Shown here: one piece after another, positions 1 to 7,884 of the stretch
Layout of the letters: each line of letters opens with the position of its first letter
Position numbering within the stretch: the stretch's first letter is position 1
From: an uncultured Veillonella sp.
GTDB taxonomy: Bacteria; Bacillota; Negativicutes; Veillonellales; Veillonellaceae
NCBI RefSeq assembly: GCF_900545205.1
Contig: NZ_UQYC01000032.1
Span: 1-21,083, forward strand
Length of the DNA stretch: 21,083 nt
Reading direction: 5' to 3'
Notes under the pieces: model-generated
The model's database searches: none
What the model was told of the DNA's origin: nothing
What the model saw: the letters and a program-made list of their open reading frames with translations, nothing else
Program-made: the position numbers and the translations under genes

Positions 1-1896
1 ATTTGGCTCTGTCAATCCGGTAGCCCGTTGTAAACTGGGGCGTGGCTGGCAAAGAGCTTCTGCACGTTGACGAGCAGCTTCTTCCGCAGCGATACGTTCT
101 TGTTCCGCTTTTAAAGCTGCTTGACGTTGGGCTTCAGCCTGTTGAGCAGCGATACGTTCTTGCTCAGCCTTTAGAGCAGCTTGACGTTGAGCTTCGGCTT
201 GCTCCGCAGCAATACGTTCTTGCTCAGCTTGTAAAGCAGCTTGACGTTGAGCTTCAGCTTGTTGAGCTGCTAAGCGTTGTTGTTCCGCTTGTAAAGCAGC
301 TTGGCGTTGTTGTTCAGCTTGTTGAGCAGCTAAGCGTTGTTGTTCAGCTTTTAAAGCCGCTTGGCGTTGAGCTTCAGCTTGTTGAGCCGCGATACGTTCT
401 TGTTCAGCTTGTAAAGCCGCTTGGCGTTGAGCTTCAGCTTGCTCAGCCGCAATACGATCTTGTTCAGCTTTTAAAGCAGCTTGGCGTTGAGCCTCAGCTT
501 GCTCAGCCGCAATACGTTCTTGTTCAGCTCTTAGAGCCGCTTGGCGTTGAGCTTCAGCTTGCTCAGCAGCGATACGCTCCTGTTCCGCTTGTAAAGCAGC
601 TTGACGTTGAGCTTTAGCTTGCTCCGCAGCGATGCGCTCTTGCTCAGCTTTTAAAGCAGCTTGACGTTGAGCTTCGGCTTGCTCCACAGCAATACGATCT
701 TGCTCAGCTTTTAAAGCCGCTTGGCGTTGAGCCTCAGCTTGCTCAGCTACTAAACGTTGTTGTTCCGCTTGTTGTTGCGCTGCAATACGGCGTTGTTCTT
801 CTTGGATACGAAGACGCTCTTGTTCTGCAGCTTGACGTTGAGCTTCTGCGATACGAGCTTGTTCAGCTTGCTCAGCCGCAATACGTTCTTGCTCAGCTCT
901 TAGAGCCGCTTGGCGTTGAGCCTCAGCTTGTTGAGCAGCCAAACGTTGTTGTTCCGCTTGCATAGCAGCTTGACGTTGCGCCTCGGCTTGTTGTTGTGCT
1001 ACGCGTTGCTGCTCTGCCTGCATAGCCATTTGACGTTGTTGTTCTGCTAGAATTGCTGCTTGACGTTGTGCTTCAGCTTGCTTTTGCGCAACCATTTGCT
1101 GATCAACTTGATTTGCACCTGATTGTTGAGCCGCTTCTTCGGCTGCTAGTTGAGCTAATCTTTCACGTTCTGCACGTTGAATATCGCGAATAGTTAATCT
1201 TTGTTTGGCTACAACGGCTTTAGTTTGAGTTGTATTAGCAATCACTAAAGGTGTTGTAGATTCTTGTTGGACCATTACAGGCGTACGTACCACTTGTGTC
1301 GTTTGCACTTGCTGTTTGCCATCAACTTGTTTTTGTACTGTAACAGGTTCTGTTTTACGTTGTACATTCATCAAGCTGTGCATAGCCAATGTTGGTTCCA
1401 TTACAGCATTAGTTTGTTTATTAACAACATATTGTGGCTGTGAAACGGCTCTTTGTTGATCAGATAAAGCTTTTGCTATATCGTTTACCGGTACTGGACG
1501 TACACGGGGAATTAAAGGTGTTACCTTTGGAGCCGCTTGTGTGGTAGCACTTGGTTGCATAACTTGTTGTGTTTGCATTACCGGTTGTGCTTGTGTAGGA
1601 ACCATTTGCGGTGGTGCTACGCGAACTGGAGCCATTGGTTGTGCCTGTACAGGTCTTACGGCTGCTTGTTGTGGTGCAACAACTATTGGTTGTGTAGTTG
1701 AAGGGGTAGGCTGAGTAGCCATAGGTCGCACGACTGGGGTTGCTACATTTGTAGTACCTTGCGTCGTTGATTCAGTGGTAGTGTTCGAACCTACCAAATC
1801 ATTCATGTTGAGGGTAGGGGCTGCGTGGGCAACACCACCCAACGCTGCAGCTGCAAAAAATGCAGCGGTAACCTTACGTTTCCTAGATGATTTCAT
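1..1896 (-). CDS. Secreted TolA-like Q/A-rich repeat protein (partial, C-terminus outside window)
   Basis: I see an open frame of 632 codons with no stop up to the left edge. The ATG at 1896 has a GGAGAG ribosome binding site just upstream. The N-terminus (MKSSRKRKVTAAFFAAAALG, then GVAHA/AP) is a clear signal peptide, with predicted cleavage near residue 25. Residues about 30-230 are rich in Gln, Pro, Val and Thr and look like an extended linker. From about residue 232 (near RDIQRAERERLAQLAAEE) to about 615 the protein is almost free of Gly and Pro and is made of roughly 20-residue units such as AEAQRQAALKAEQERIAAE, as in the long helix of TolA domain II. The product is probably periplasmic or envelope-spanning. 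The last ~18 codons in the window leave the repeat (CQPRPSLQRATGLTEPN). No catalytic domain is visible, and the function depends on the missing C-terminus. The helical repeat is certain; the TolA analogy is inference. Confidence 0.85.
   Translation of the reverse strand, partial: MKSSRKRKVTAAFFAAAALGGVAHAAPTLNMNDLVGSNTTTESTTQGTTNVATPVVRPMATQPTPSTTQPIVVAPQQAAVRPVQAQPMAPVRVAPPQMVPTQAQPVMQTQQVMQPSATTQAAPKVTPLIPRVRPVPVNDIAKALSDQQRAVSQPQYVVNKQTNAVMEPTLAMHSLMNVQRKTEPVTVQKQVDGKQQVQTTQVVRTPVMVQQESTTPLVIANTTQTKAVVAKQRLTIRDIQRAERERLAQLAAEEAAQQSGANQVDQQMVAQKQAEAQRQAAILAEQQRQMAMQAEQQRVAQQQAEAQRQAAMQAEQQRLAAQQAEAQRQAALRAEQERIAAEQAEQARIAEAQRQAAEQERLRIQEEQRRIAAQQQAEQQRLVAEQAEAQRQAALKAEQDRIAVEQAEAQRQAALKAEQERIAAEQAKAQRQAALQAEQERIAAEQAEAQRQAALRAEQERIAAEQAEAQRQAALKAEQDRIAAEQAEAQRQAALQAEQERIAAQQAEAQRQAALKAEQQRLAAQQAEQQRQAALQAEQQRLAAQQAEAQRQAALQAEQERIAAEQAEAQRQAALKAEQERIAAQQAEAQRQAALKAEQERIAAEEAARQRAEALCQPRPSLQRATGLTEPN
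61..1090 (-). repeat. 60-bp in-frame tandem repeats coding a long helix
   Basis: From 61 to 780 the sequence repeats every 60 bases, about 12 units in perfect register, with mostly synonymous or conservative differences. At about 781-870 the register is broken by a divergent stretch (encoding RIAEAQRQAAEQERLRIQEE). Repetition resumes to about 1090, shifted by 9 bases, and becomes more degenerate towards the N-terminal side. All units are multiples of three, so gain or loss of units would keep the frame. Each unit codes about 20 residues of a Gln/Ala/Glu/Arg-rich helix. Confidence 0.9.
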
Positions 1897-2187
1897 GAAT
1901 TACTCTCCGAACTAGATTTCAAATAATAATTTATAATTTTAAAATTTATTTATATTTATATAGTTTAACATAAATCGATATATTTGTACAATTTATGAAA
2001 ATATAGATGAATACTGGATGGGTGTAAAGAAGATGAGATTAGGAAAATATAAATAAATTTAAAGTGCATAGAATATTACATATTGCTTCTAATGATTTGA
2101 AGTAGTTTTTTATTATATGTACATATTTCCATAAAATATGATATGCTTTTGGTAATTTAATTGACTTTTAATTATAAAGGAGAGAGT
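1897..2187. other. Divergent AT-rich intergenic region
   Basis: This 291-bp spacer separates the minus-strand repeat protein from the plus-strand secreted pair and must hold both promoters. I see no gene in it. A TATGAT box at 2137-2142 is a possible -10 for the plus-strand genes, but no convincing -35 pairs with it. The ribosome binding site of the plus gene (AAAGGAGAGAG) lies at 2176-2186. Confidence 0.5.
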
Positions 2188-2772
2188 ATGTTTAGAAAAT
2201 TTTTGCTAGCCTGTACGGTATTAGCTACTTTCACTATACAGACACAAGCCATATCGATTAATGAGTTAAATAGTTCACCTCAGTTTAAAAAGGTATATCA
2301 AAAAACCGATTCCTATCAAGGTACTTATCCAAAGGATAGGCTAATAAACTATTTAAACACTTACTCTGTAGAATCACTAGAATACGCAGCACCACATTAT
2401 AAATTAAAAGGTACTTTTTATACAGTTTATACATATACTCGTGGTACATTTATTACTGAATATGAAGTAACGGCCACATATAATACTAATTATTCACTAG
2501 GTTCTTTAATACACGCTAGTCAAGTGGTACAGCCATCCCCATCTATGTATGCGGTTATAAAGGCAGCACAAGATGATTCTGGCATACAGATTGATTTACG
2601 AGAGGTGAAGCGATTTAATGGGGATGGTACTGAGGTTAGTAGTACAGTTCCTTTAGTGCACCAATTACGACCTTTGGATCGTAGTCGTTCCGATCGAGAT
2701 CTTTTTGCTATAGCAGATGCCATGTTTGTCGTTGCATATCAGCAGCATTTTGATGATATTGTCGTGAAATGA
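2188..2772 (+). CDS. Small secreted protein, unknown function (paralogue A)
   Basis: 194 residues. I chose the ATG at 2188 because a strong AAAGGAGAG site lies directly before it; an in-frame TTG at 2161 has no such site. The N-terminus MFRKFLLACTVLATFTIQTQA is a signal peptide with an A-x-A-like end, so the mature protein (about 173 residues, starting ISINELN) is exported. LLAC resembles a lipobox but sits too close to the N-terminus to be one. The mature part has no motif I recognise. It aligns by eye with the next gene over its whole length: ISINELNSSPQF with VSNVELQDTSRF, EYEVTATYNTNYSLGSLI with EYTIHYDYNLNYSFANLV, the shared DDSGI, and a C-terminal F(D/Y)DD(I/V). It is translationally coupled to that gene (ATGA overlap possible at 2769). 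The pair is AT-rich compared with the metabolic genes. Function unknown. Confidence 0.8.
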   Translation: MFRKFLLACTVLATFTIQTQAISINELNSSPQFKKVYQKTDSYQGTYPKDRLINYLNTYSVESLEYAAPHYKLKGTFYTVYTYTRGTFITEYEVTATYNTNYSLGSLIHASQVVQPSPSMYAVIKAAQDDSGIQIDLREVKRFNGDGTEVSSTVPLVHQLRPLDRSRSDRDLFAIADAMFVVAYQQHFDDIVVK

Positions 2773-2780
2773 GGTGCCAT

Positions 2781-3359
2781 ATGAAACGTTTCTTATTTTT
2801 TATGGCCATCTTATGCGTATGGTGTGTGTTTTTTAATTCTGTGAAAGCCGTTTCTAATGTGGAATTACAAGATACGAGTCGTTTTGAACATATTATATCT
2901 AAAGGTGATACTGGTGGTGGAGATGGTAAGTACATTGAGTTGAGTACAGTCAAAGATGTATCTACAAGTGCCAGTACCAAAAGTATAGAGGCTAAGATTT
3001 ATGTTGTATTACCTTCGTCTAATTTGATTCGAGAATACACAATTCATTATGACTATAACTTAAATTACTCCTTTGCGAATTTAGTCGTAAGAATGCCAGA
3101 GTTTAAACAACAATTTCCGGATTTCTATTTAGGTGAAATATGGAATATAAAAATGGATGATTCTGGAATTGTTGGTACTGTTAAGGCTCAACAGGATTAC
3201 ACGTTGCATGGTGAAAGAAAACCTACACAACCAGGTTATAAAGGATATGAGCATGTAACCTTCTTAACACCTACAGACTTTGATTTTGAAAGCTATCACG
3301 TTGCAAATCGTGTTTTCAAGAAAGTATTTGGCGTATTTTATGATGATGTAATCCGATAG
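2781..3359 (+). CDS. Small secreted protein, unknown function (paralogue B)
   Basis: 192 residues. The ATG at 2781 is preferred because GAGGTG at 2771-2776 sits at ribosome-binding distance. An upstream ATG at 2769, overlapping the previous stop, would add four residues (MRCH) before the same signal peptide. The signal peptide is MKRFLFFMAILCVWCVFFNSVKA, with the mature protein starting near VSNVELQ. The mature region shares the NYS(F/L)xxLV, DDSGI and FYDDVI/FDDIV blocks with its upstream neighbour at similar spacing, so I infer a tandem duplication followed by strong divergence. There are no Cys in the mature part, no repeats and no membrane segment after the signal. It is the last gene of a two-gene unit ended by a strong hairpin terminator. 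I cannot name a family; it could be a periplasmic or surface-exposed accessory protein. Confidence 0.8.
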   Translation: MKRFLFFMAILCVWCVFFNSVKAVSNVELQDTSRFEHIISKGDTGGGDGKYIELSTVKDVSTSASTKSIEAKIYVVLPSSNLIREYTIHYDYNLNYSFANLVVRMPEFKQQFPDFYLGEIWNIKMDDSGIVGTVKAQQDYTLHGERKPTQPGYKGYEHVTFLTPTDFDFESYHVANRVFKKVFGVFYDDVIR

Positions 3360-3370
3360 TGTTACATAAG

Positions 3371-3406
3371 AAAAGGACTAGAACTCTAGGAGTTCTAGTC
3401 CTTTTT
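3371..3406. terminator. Bidirectional intrinsic terminator
   Basis: AAAAGGACTAGAACT pairs perfectly with AGTTCTAGTCCTTTT (15-bp stem, about 5-nt loop), with T-runs on both strands. It serves the plus-strand secreted pair and the convergent minus-strand fruA. Confidence 0.92.
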
Positions 3407-3449
3407 CTATAAGTATTTATTTAGCATATGTACGTTTTTGCTATATGTA

Positions 3450-3464
3450 CTAGTATTATACTAG
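3450..3464. repeat. 15-bp palindrome after fruA
   Basis: CTAGTATTATACTAG is a perfect palindrome around a central T, 11 bases beyond the fruA stop. It could form a small hairpin in the fruA 3' untranslated region upstream of the main terminator. It has no T-run of its own. Confidence 0.4.
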
Positions 3465-3474
3465 CTTTCACTAT

Positions 3475-5457
3475 CTATTTCTTCAAGCTTGGTTTTAATA
3501 GTGCCAAGATGATACAAGCGATAACGGAGCCAATTGCAATAGATGCAAGGTAAAGAAGTGGGTTACCGATTGTTGAAACTACGAAGATACCGCCGTGTGG
3601 AGCGCGTAGTGTGCATTCGAAGAACATGGATAACGCACCAGCTGTACCGGCACCGATGATGCAAGCTGGCAATACGCGAACTGGATCAGCCGCTGCAAAT
3701 GGGATAGCACCTTCTGTGATGAAGGAAAGCCCCATGATGTAGTTTGTGATACCAGATTTACGTTCAGCCTCTGTGAAGCGACTAGGGAAGAATGTAGTAC
3801 AAAGAGCGATTGCCAATGGTGGAACCATACCGCCTGCCATTACAGCAGCCATGATACCATATTCGCCAGTCGCAAGTGCGCCTGTACCGATAACGTAAGC
3901 AGCCTTGTTTACAGGACCGCCCATATCAACGGACATCATAGCGCCAAAGATGAGGCCTAACAATACGCGGCTAGTAGTGCCCATGGATTGTAAGGAGTCC
4001 ATTAACCAGTGGTTAAGTGCGGATACAGGAGGGTTGATTACGAAGGTAATAGCGAGACCAATGAACAATACACCCAGTACAGGATAGAAGAGCACTGGTT
4101 TTGTACCTTCTAATGCTTGAGGCAAACCAGATACTAACTTTTTAACTAATAATACTAAATAACCTGCTGCAAAGCCGGCAATCAATGCGCCAAGGAAACC
4201 AGAGCCACCTTGGTTAGCTAATAAGCCGCCAACGAAACCAGCTACAAGACCTGGGCGGTCAGCAATACTCATCGCGATGTAACCAGCTAATACTGGCAAC
4301 ATGAATCCAAAGGATGCACCACCAATTTGCATTAAGAAGCCAGATAAAGGTGTACCGGAACCGAAGTTTTTAGGGTTTGCAGGATCAAATGTATCGAATA
4401 AGAATGCAAGGGCAATCAAGATACCGCCACCGATAACGAATGGCAACATGTGAGATACGCCGTTCATCAAGTGTTTGTAGATTTGACGGCCTACGCTGTC
4501 AGATGCGCTAGCAGCGATTTCAGCGGATTCGCGGTCAGCAGCAGATGCGTGGTATACAGGTGCTGTACCAGCTGTAGCTTCACGCAATAATTCCTCCGCT
4601 TTATTGATGCCGTTAGCTACCTTTGTTTGAATCATAGGCTTGCCATCAAAGCGAGCCATTTCCACTTGGCGGTCGGAAGCGACGATAATGCATTTGGCAT
4701 GTTCGATTTCTTCTGCTGTAAGCGCATCTTTTACACCTGATGCACCGTTTTTCTCAACCTTTAAGGAAATGCCCATTTCTTTAGCTTTGCGCTCTAAGGA
4801 CTCCGCAGCCATGTAGGTGTGCGCGATGCCTGTAGGACAACCTGTAACGGCTAATACTTCATAGTGAGGATTATCTACAGAAATCTTAGGAGCCACCTTT
4901 TCGATAGCTTCTGTAGCTTTTTCTTCAATAGTATCAGTGATGCTTGGTGCTTCTTGCGGTTCAGGTTGTTTAATAAAGCCTTCTACAGATGGATCAAAGT
5001 TGCCATCTTCTTTAGCTGTTACGAGTTCCAAGAAACGTTCAACAGTTGGAGCAGCGATGAGCGCCTCTTTGAAATCAGGGTCGATAACCATCATAGCTAA
5101 TTGGCTCAACACCTCTACATGAGTGTCAGCTGCGCCTTCTGGTGCAGCAATCATGAAGAATAAACGAGATGGTTGACCGTCGAGGGCTTCGAAGTCAACG
5201 CCGTGAGGCACAACCATAGCTGCTAGGCCTGCTTCTTTTACGCCTGCGGATTTAGCATGTGGTGTAGCAATGCCGTCACCAAGGCCAGTAGAGCCAGATT
5301 CTTCACGAGCGAAAACGGCTGCTAAGTACTCACCTTTGTCGATGAGGTTACCACCTTTTTCCATTAACTCGCCTAAGGTGTAAATTGCATCAGCCTTTGT
5401 GACCGGGTCTGCATTTAGCAGAATGGATTGAGGTTTTAATAAATCAGTGATTTGCAT
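3475..5457 (-). CDS. fruA: PTS fructose-specific EIIABC permease
   Basis: 660 residues, the usual size for a fused fructose IIABC. It imports fructose across the inner membrane and phosphorylates it to fructose-1-phosphate. The IIA domain covers residues ~1-150, with phospho-acceptor His67 in GIATPHAKSAGV. A charged/Pro linker follows (~150-195). The IIB domain has phospho-Cys207 in AVTGCPTGIAHTYMAAE. From ~330 a hydrophobic IIC domain begins (HLMNGVSHMLPFVIGGGILIAL) and runs to the C-terminus with many membrane segments, including the conserved GGPVNKAAY and GAIPFA stretches. The ATG at 5457 has AAGGAG upstream. It lies 33 bp behind fruK in the same direction, so co-transcription is expected. 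There is no HPr-like domain, so phosphate must come from separate HPr and EI; both genes are in this window. Fructose specificity is supported by fruK. Confidence 0.95.
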   Translation of the reverse strand: MQITDLLKPQSILLNADPVTKADAIYTLGELMEKGGNLIDKGEYLAAVFAREESGSTGLGDGIATPHAKSAGVKEAGLAAMVVPHGVDFEALDGQPSRLFFMIAAPEGAADTHVEVLSQLAMMVIDPDFKEALIAAPTVERFLELVTAKEDGNFDPSVEGFIKQPEPQEAPSITDTIEEKATEAIEKVAPKISVDNPHYEVLAVTGCPTGIAHTYMAAESLERKAKEMGISLKVEKNGASGVKDALTAEEIEHAKCIIVASDRQVEMARFDGKPMIQTKVANGINKAEELLREATAGTAPVYHASAADRESAEIAASASDSVGRQIYKHLMNGVSHMLPFVIGGGILIALAFLFDTFDPANPKNFGSGTPLSGFLMQIGGASFGFMLPVLAGYIAMSIADRPGLVAGFVGGLLANQGGSGFLGALIAGFAAGYLVLLVKKLVSGLPQALEGTKPVLFYPVLGVLFIGLAITFVINPPVSALNHWLMDSLQSMGTTSRVLLGLIFGAMMSVDMGGPVNKAAYVIGTGALATGEYGIMAAVMAGGMVPPLAIALCTTFFPSRFTEAERKSGITNYIMGLSFITEGAIPFAAADPVRVLPACIIGAGTAGALSMFFECTLRAPHGGIFVVSTIGNPLLYLASIAIGSVIACIILALLKPSLKK

Positions 5458-5490
5458 ATATGTACTCCTTGATGCAAATAAAATATAAAA

Positions 5491-6405
5491 CTAGTTAACT
5501 CGTACTTGTGAAAGTAATGCTTCTACTTCTGCAAGTGTAGCGAGGTTTTCAGAGTAAGCGGAGGCAGAGCCACTGGAGATACCCCAGTACAGTGCCTCTT
5601 GTAGATCGCCTGTCTTTTCAAAGCCTGTAATAAAGCCAGCTACCATGGAATCGCCGGCGCCTACAGAATTTACGAGTGTACCCTTAGGGGCAGGGCTCGT
5701 ATATACCGTGCCGTCAGCAGCTACTAAGATAGCTCCATCACCAGCCATAGAGATAAGCACATGCTGTGCACCTTTTTCTTGTAATGCTTTAGCGGCCTCT
5801 ACGAGGTCATCCTTTGTGGAAAGGGTACGACCAAAGATTTCGCTAAGCTCGTGATTATTTGGTTTGATTAAGAACGGTTTATATGGCAAGACTCGTGTGA
5901 GTAAGTCTTTAGTAGCATCTACGACAATGCGAATGTTTTTATGTTGTAATCGCTCCATAATGAGCTCGTACATATCGCTTGGTAAGCTGGAAGGAATACT
6001 GCCTGCAAGGATCAATGTATCCTGCTCAGTTAATGCATCGAGCTGTGTATAGAGGGCTTCTAGTTCGTCGTCTGCAATGATAGGGCCACGGCCGTTAATT
6101 TCTGTTTCTTCGTCAGAGGCTTTCACCTTAACATTGATGCGCGTTAAACCTTCGCGCAGACGAATGAAATCTTCTTTCACACCAAATTTGTTCAGTTGTG
6201 TTACGATTTCTTCCCCTGTGAAACCGGCGATGAATCCGAGTGCGGTTGTATCCATACCGAGATTGTTGAGCACGATGGATACGTTGATACCCTTGCCGCC
6301 ACCGAGAACGTACTCTTGGGTGGTACGATTAATGGTGCCCGTCTTGAGGTGGTCAAGGCGCACGATATAATCGAGGGCTGGGTTAAAGGTAATGGTGTAA
6401 ATCAT
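5491..6405 (-). CDS. fruK: 1-phosphofructokinase
   Basis: 304 residues, normal for the PfkB/ribokinase-family 1-phosphofructokinase. It phosphorylates fructose-1-phosphate with ATP to fructose-1,6-bisphosphate in the cytoplasm. Features seen: the N-terminal TFNPALDYIVRL; the substrate-binding GGGKGINVS at ~35-43; GSIPSSLP at ~135-142; KPNNHELSEIFG at ~181-192; and the ATP-site/anion-hole signature VGAGDSMVAGF with catalytic base Asp252. The ATG at 6405 has AAAGGGGA upstream. It precedes fruA, as in typical fruRKA operons, but no DeoR-type fruR regulator is next to it. The 80-bp gap to the upstream antiporter gene has no terminator, so it may be read from further upstream as well as from its own promoter. 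The TagK/LacC (tagatose-6-phosphate kinase) relatives are the main alternative, and the fruA neighbour argues against them. Confidence 0.95.
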   Translation of the reverse strand: MIYTITFNPALDYIVRLDHLKTGTINRTTQEYVLGGGKGINVSIVLNNLGMDTTALGFIAGFTGEEIVTQLNKFGVKEDFIRLREGLTRINVKVKASDEETEINGRGPIIADDELEALYTQLDALTEQDTLILAGSIPSSLPSDMYELIMERLQHKNIRIVVDATKDLLTRVLPYKPFLIKPNNHELSEIFGRTLSTKDDLVEAAKALQEKGAQHVLISMAGDGAILVAADGTVYTSPAPKGTLVNSVGAGDSMVAGFITGFEKTGDLQEALYWGISSGSASAYSENLATLAEVEALLSQVRVN

Positions 6406-6439
6406 ACAAATTCCCCTTTAAGATAAATTAATGAGCCTA

Positions 6440-6510
6440 TGATTGGTTAATCTTGTAATTAGCGTAAATTTGATTGATTTTGTAATTAGCGTATGATTGG
6501 TTGATCTTGA
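6440..6510. repeat. 27-bp tandem repeat spanning an antiporter stop codon
   Basis: Units at 6440-6466 and 6467-6493, plus a partial unit at 6494-6510. The block TTGTAATTAGCGTA occurs exactly 27 bp apart (6453-6466 and 6480-6493), and TGATTGGTT(A/G)ATCTTG recurs 54 bp apart (6440-6455 and 6494-6509). On the minus strand each unit boundary repeats the CGC TAA end of the antiporter gene in the same frame. Confidence 0.85.
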
Positions 6511-7883
6511 TTCCGTAGTCGTAACCAGTAAAGGAGTGGTACGAGGTATAGGAAGAAAGCGAATGGTACATAGCCAGCTGTACTAGTACCCATCATAACT
6601 ACAGGTACATAAGCGGCGATGTTCCATGGTAGTAAGGGGGCAATGACGATGCCGCTGTTTTCAAAGTCGAGCATCACATCTTCGTCTTGAATGCCTCGTT
6701 GTGCGTAGGTAATGCGCATAATAGAATGTGTCATTACAACCGCAATAGCTTGACTACAACCTACAGCACCTGTTAAAAAGGCGAGACCTACATTGGCAGC
6801 AAATACATCGCTACGCGTTTTAGCTCGTTCTAATAGTTGTCTAATATCGTTCCAGAAGCCAACCCCTTCGAGCATGCCAGAAATGGCAGTTGCCATAAAA
6901 ATGGAAAGGGTAGGGATGAACATCGTTTGTAAGCCGCCGCCGTGAATGATATCTGCTAGTGGATTATAATGTGGTAGCTCAAAGCCTGTTAAGGTATACC
7001 AGCCTAAGTCAGAAAGGGGAACTCCCTGATTAGTATAAGCTAGAATTGCCGCTACTAATGCACTAAGACCGATAGGCCAACGGATAGATACTTTCAAAGG
7101 TAACAGACCAATGACGATGATCACAGGAATCCATAAGGTCCAATCAATGTTGAACACAAAGTGAATCGTATCGGACAGTAAGCTATTTGCATAGTTGAGC
7201 GGGAACCACTGCGATAGTATCAGGTAGAGCACTGTGGAAATAACAAGTGCAGGAAGACCATCCTTAAACATAATAGGGATGTTGGTCGATACCTTTGTAT
7301 GCGTTAAAGCCGCTACGAGAGAGGCGCTAGATGATAAAGGACCATTCCGATCACCAAAGTAAGCACCGGCGATAATGGCACCGGCTACGATATTTTCTGG
7401 AATATTACCTGCCCTTGCCATCGTGATGAGTACAATGCCTATGGTGCCTACAGTACCGAGAGCTGTACCTAATAACATGCTCACCACAGCTGTTAATAAA
7501 AAGGCACAAGCAATAAAGAGGGACGGATCAATCAAGTCGATGCCGGTGGCGATAATCATAGGGATGATGCCTGCTGCTTGCCACATAGCAATGAGCCAAC
7601 CGATAAGCAAGAATATTTGCATTACCACAATCGAGCTTTTAGCACCTGTCCATGATAGGTTTAGCAGTTCTTTTGGTTGGTATCCTTTGCGATAGAATAC
7701 ATAGGCCATGATGCACCATACTACAATCAAGGCGTAACCAATAGCAATACCGTTAGCTACGGCGATGATAATGACGAGGATAGATATGAGTAAACCTATG
7801 AGCGACTCCGTATTTTTCGGCATTAGAGAACGGCCTTGTTGATACTTTAGAAACGCATTTAATATGAGTTGTAACCACTTCAT
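6486..7883 (-). CDS. nhaC: NhaC-family Na+/H+ antiporter-type transporter
   Basis: 465 residues from the ATG at 7883, with about 11-12 hydrophobic segments. The family hallmark GAYFGDRNGPLSSSASLVAA matches the NhaC pattern GA-FGDR-SPLS, and GTALGTVGTIGIVL and the C-terminal GCSQAIAVVMTHSI / PLLPWNIAAYVPVVMMG stretches also fit. Members exchange Na+ for H+ or, in the MleN subgroup, malate plus H+ for lactate plus Na+; the substrate here cannot be read from sequence. In a lactate-using anaerobe an organic-acid role deserves thought (inference). The start is uncertain: TTG at 7892 would overlap dapF, and ATG at 7823 (MPKNTES) would begin right before the first membrane segment; none has a strong ribosome binding site. 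It follows dapF with a 1-bp gap, which implies translational coupling. Confidence 0.82.
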   Translation of the reverse strand: MKWLQLILNAFLKYQQGRSLMPKNTESLIGLLISILVIIIAVANGIAIGYALIVVWCIMAYVFYRKGYQPKELLNLSWTGAKSSIVVMQIFLLIGWLIAMWQAAGIIPMIIATGIDLIDPSLFIACAFLLTAVVSMLLGTALGTVGTIGIVLITMARAGNIPENIVAGAIIAGAYFGDRNGPLSSSASLVAALTHTKVSTNIPIMFKDGLPALVISTVLYLILSQWFPLNYANSLLSDTIHFVFNIDWTLWIPVIIVIGLLPLKVSIRWPIGLSALVAAILAYTNQGVPLSDLGWYTLTGFELPHYNPLADIIHGGGLQTMFIPTLSIFMATAISGMLEGVGFWNDIRQLLERAKTRSDVFAANVGLAFLTGAVGCSQAIAVVMTHSIMRITYAQRGIQDEDVMLDFENSGIVIAPLLPWNIAAYVPVVMMGTSTAGYVPFAFFLYLVPLLYWLRLRNQDQPIIR

Positions 7884-7884
7884 C

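Noticed and set aside
42..617. Plus-strand open frame of 191 codons over the repeat region
   Set aside because: It is the antisense of the 60-bp repeats; its Leu/Val/Gln periodicity simply mirrors the minus-strand repeat, and the minus frame has the signal peptide and ribosome binding site.
61..780. CRISPR-like regular 60-bp periodicity
   Set aside because: The repeats are contiguous with no unique spacers, are in frame, and code a helical protein.
2188..2214. Lipoprotein signal (LLAC) in the first secreted paralogue
   Set aside because: The Cys is residue 9 with almost no hydrophobic stretch before it; a normal signal peptidase I site after TQA fits better.
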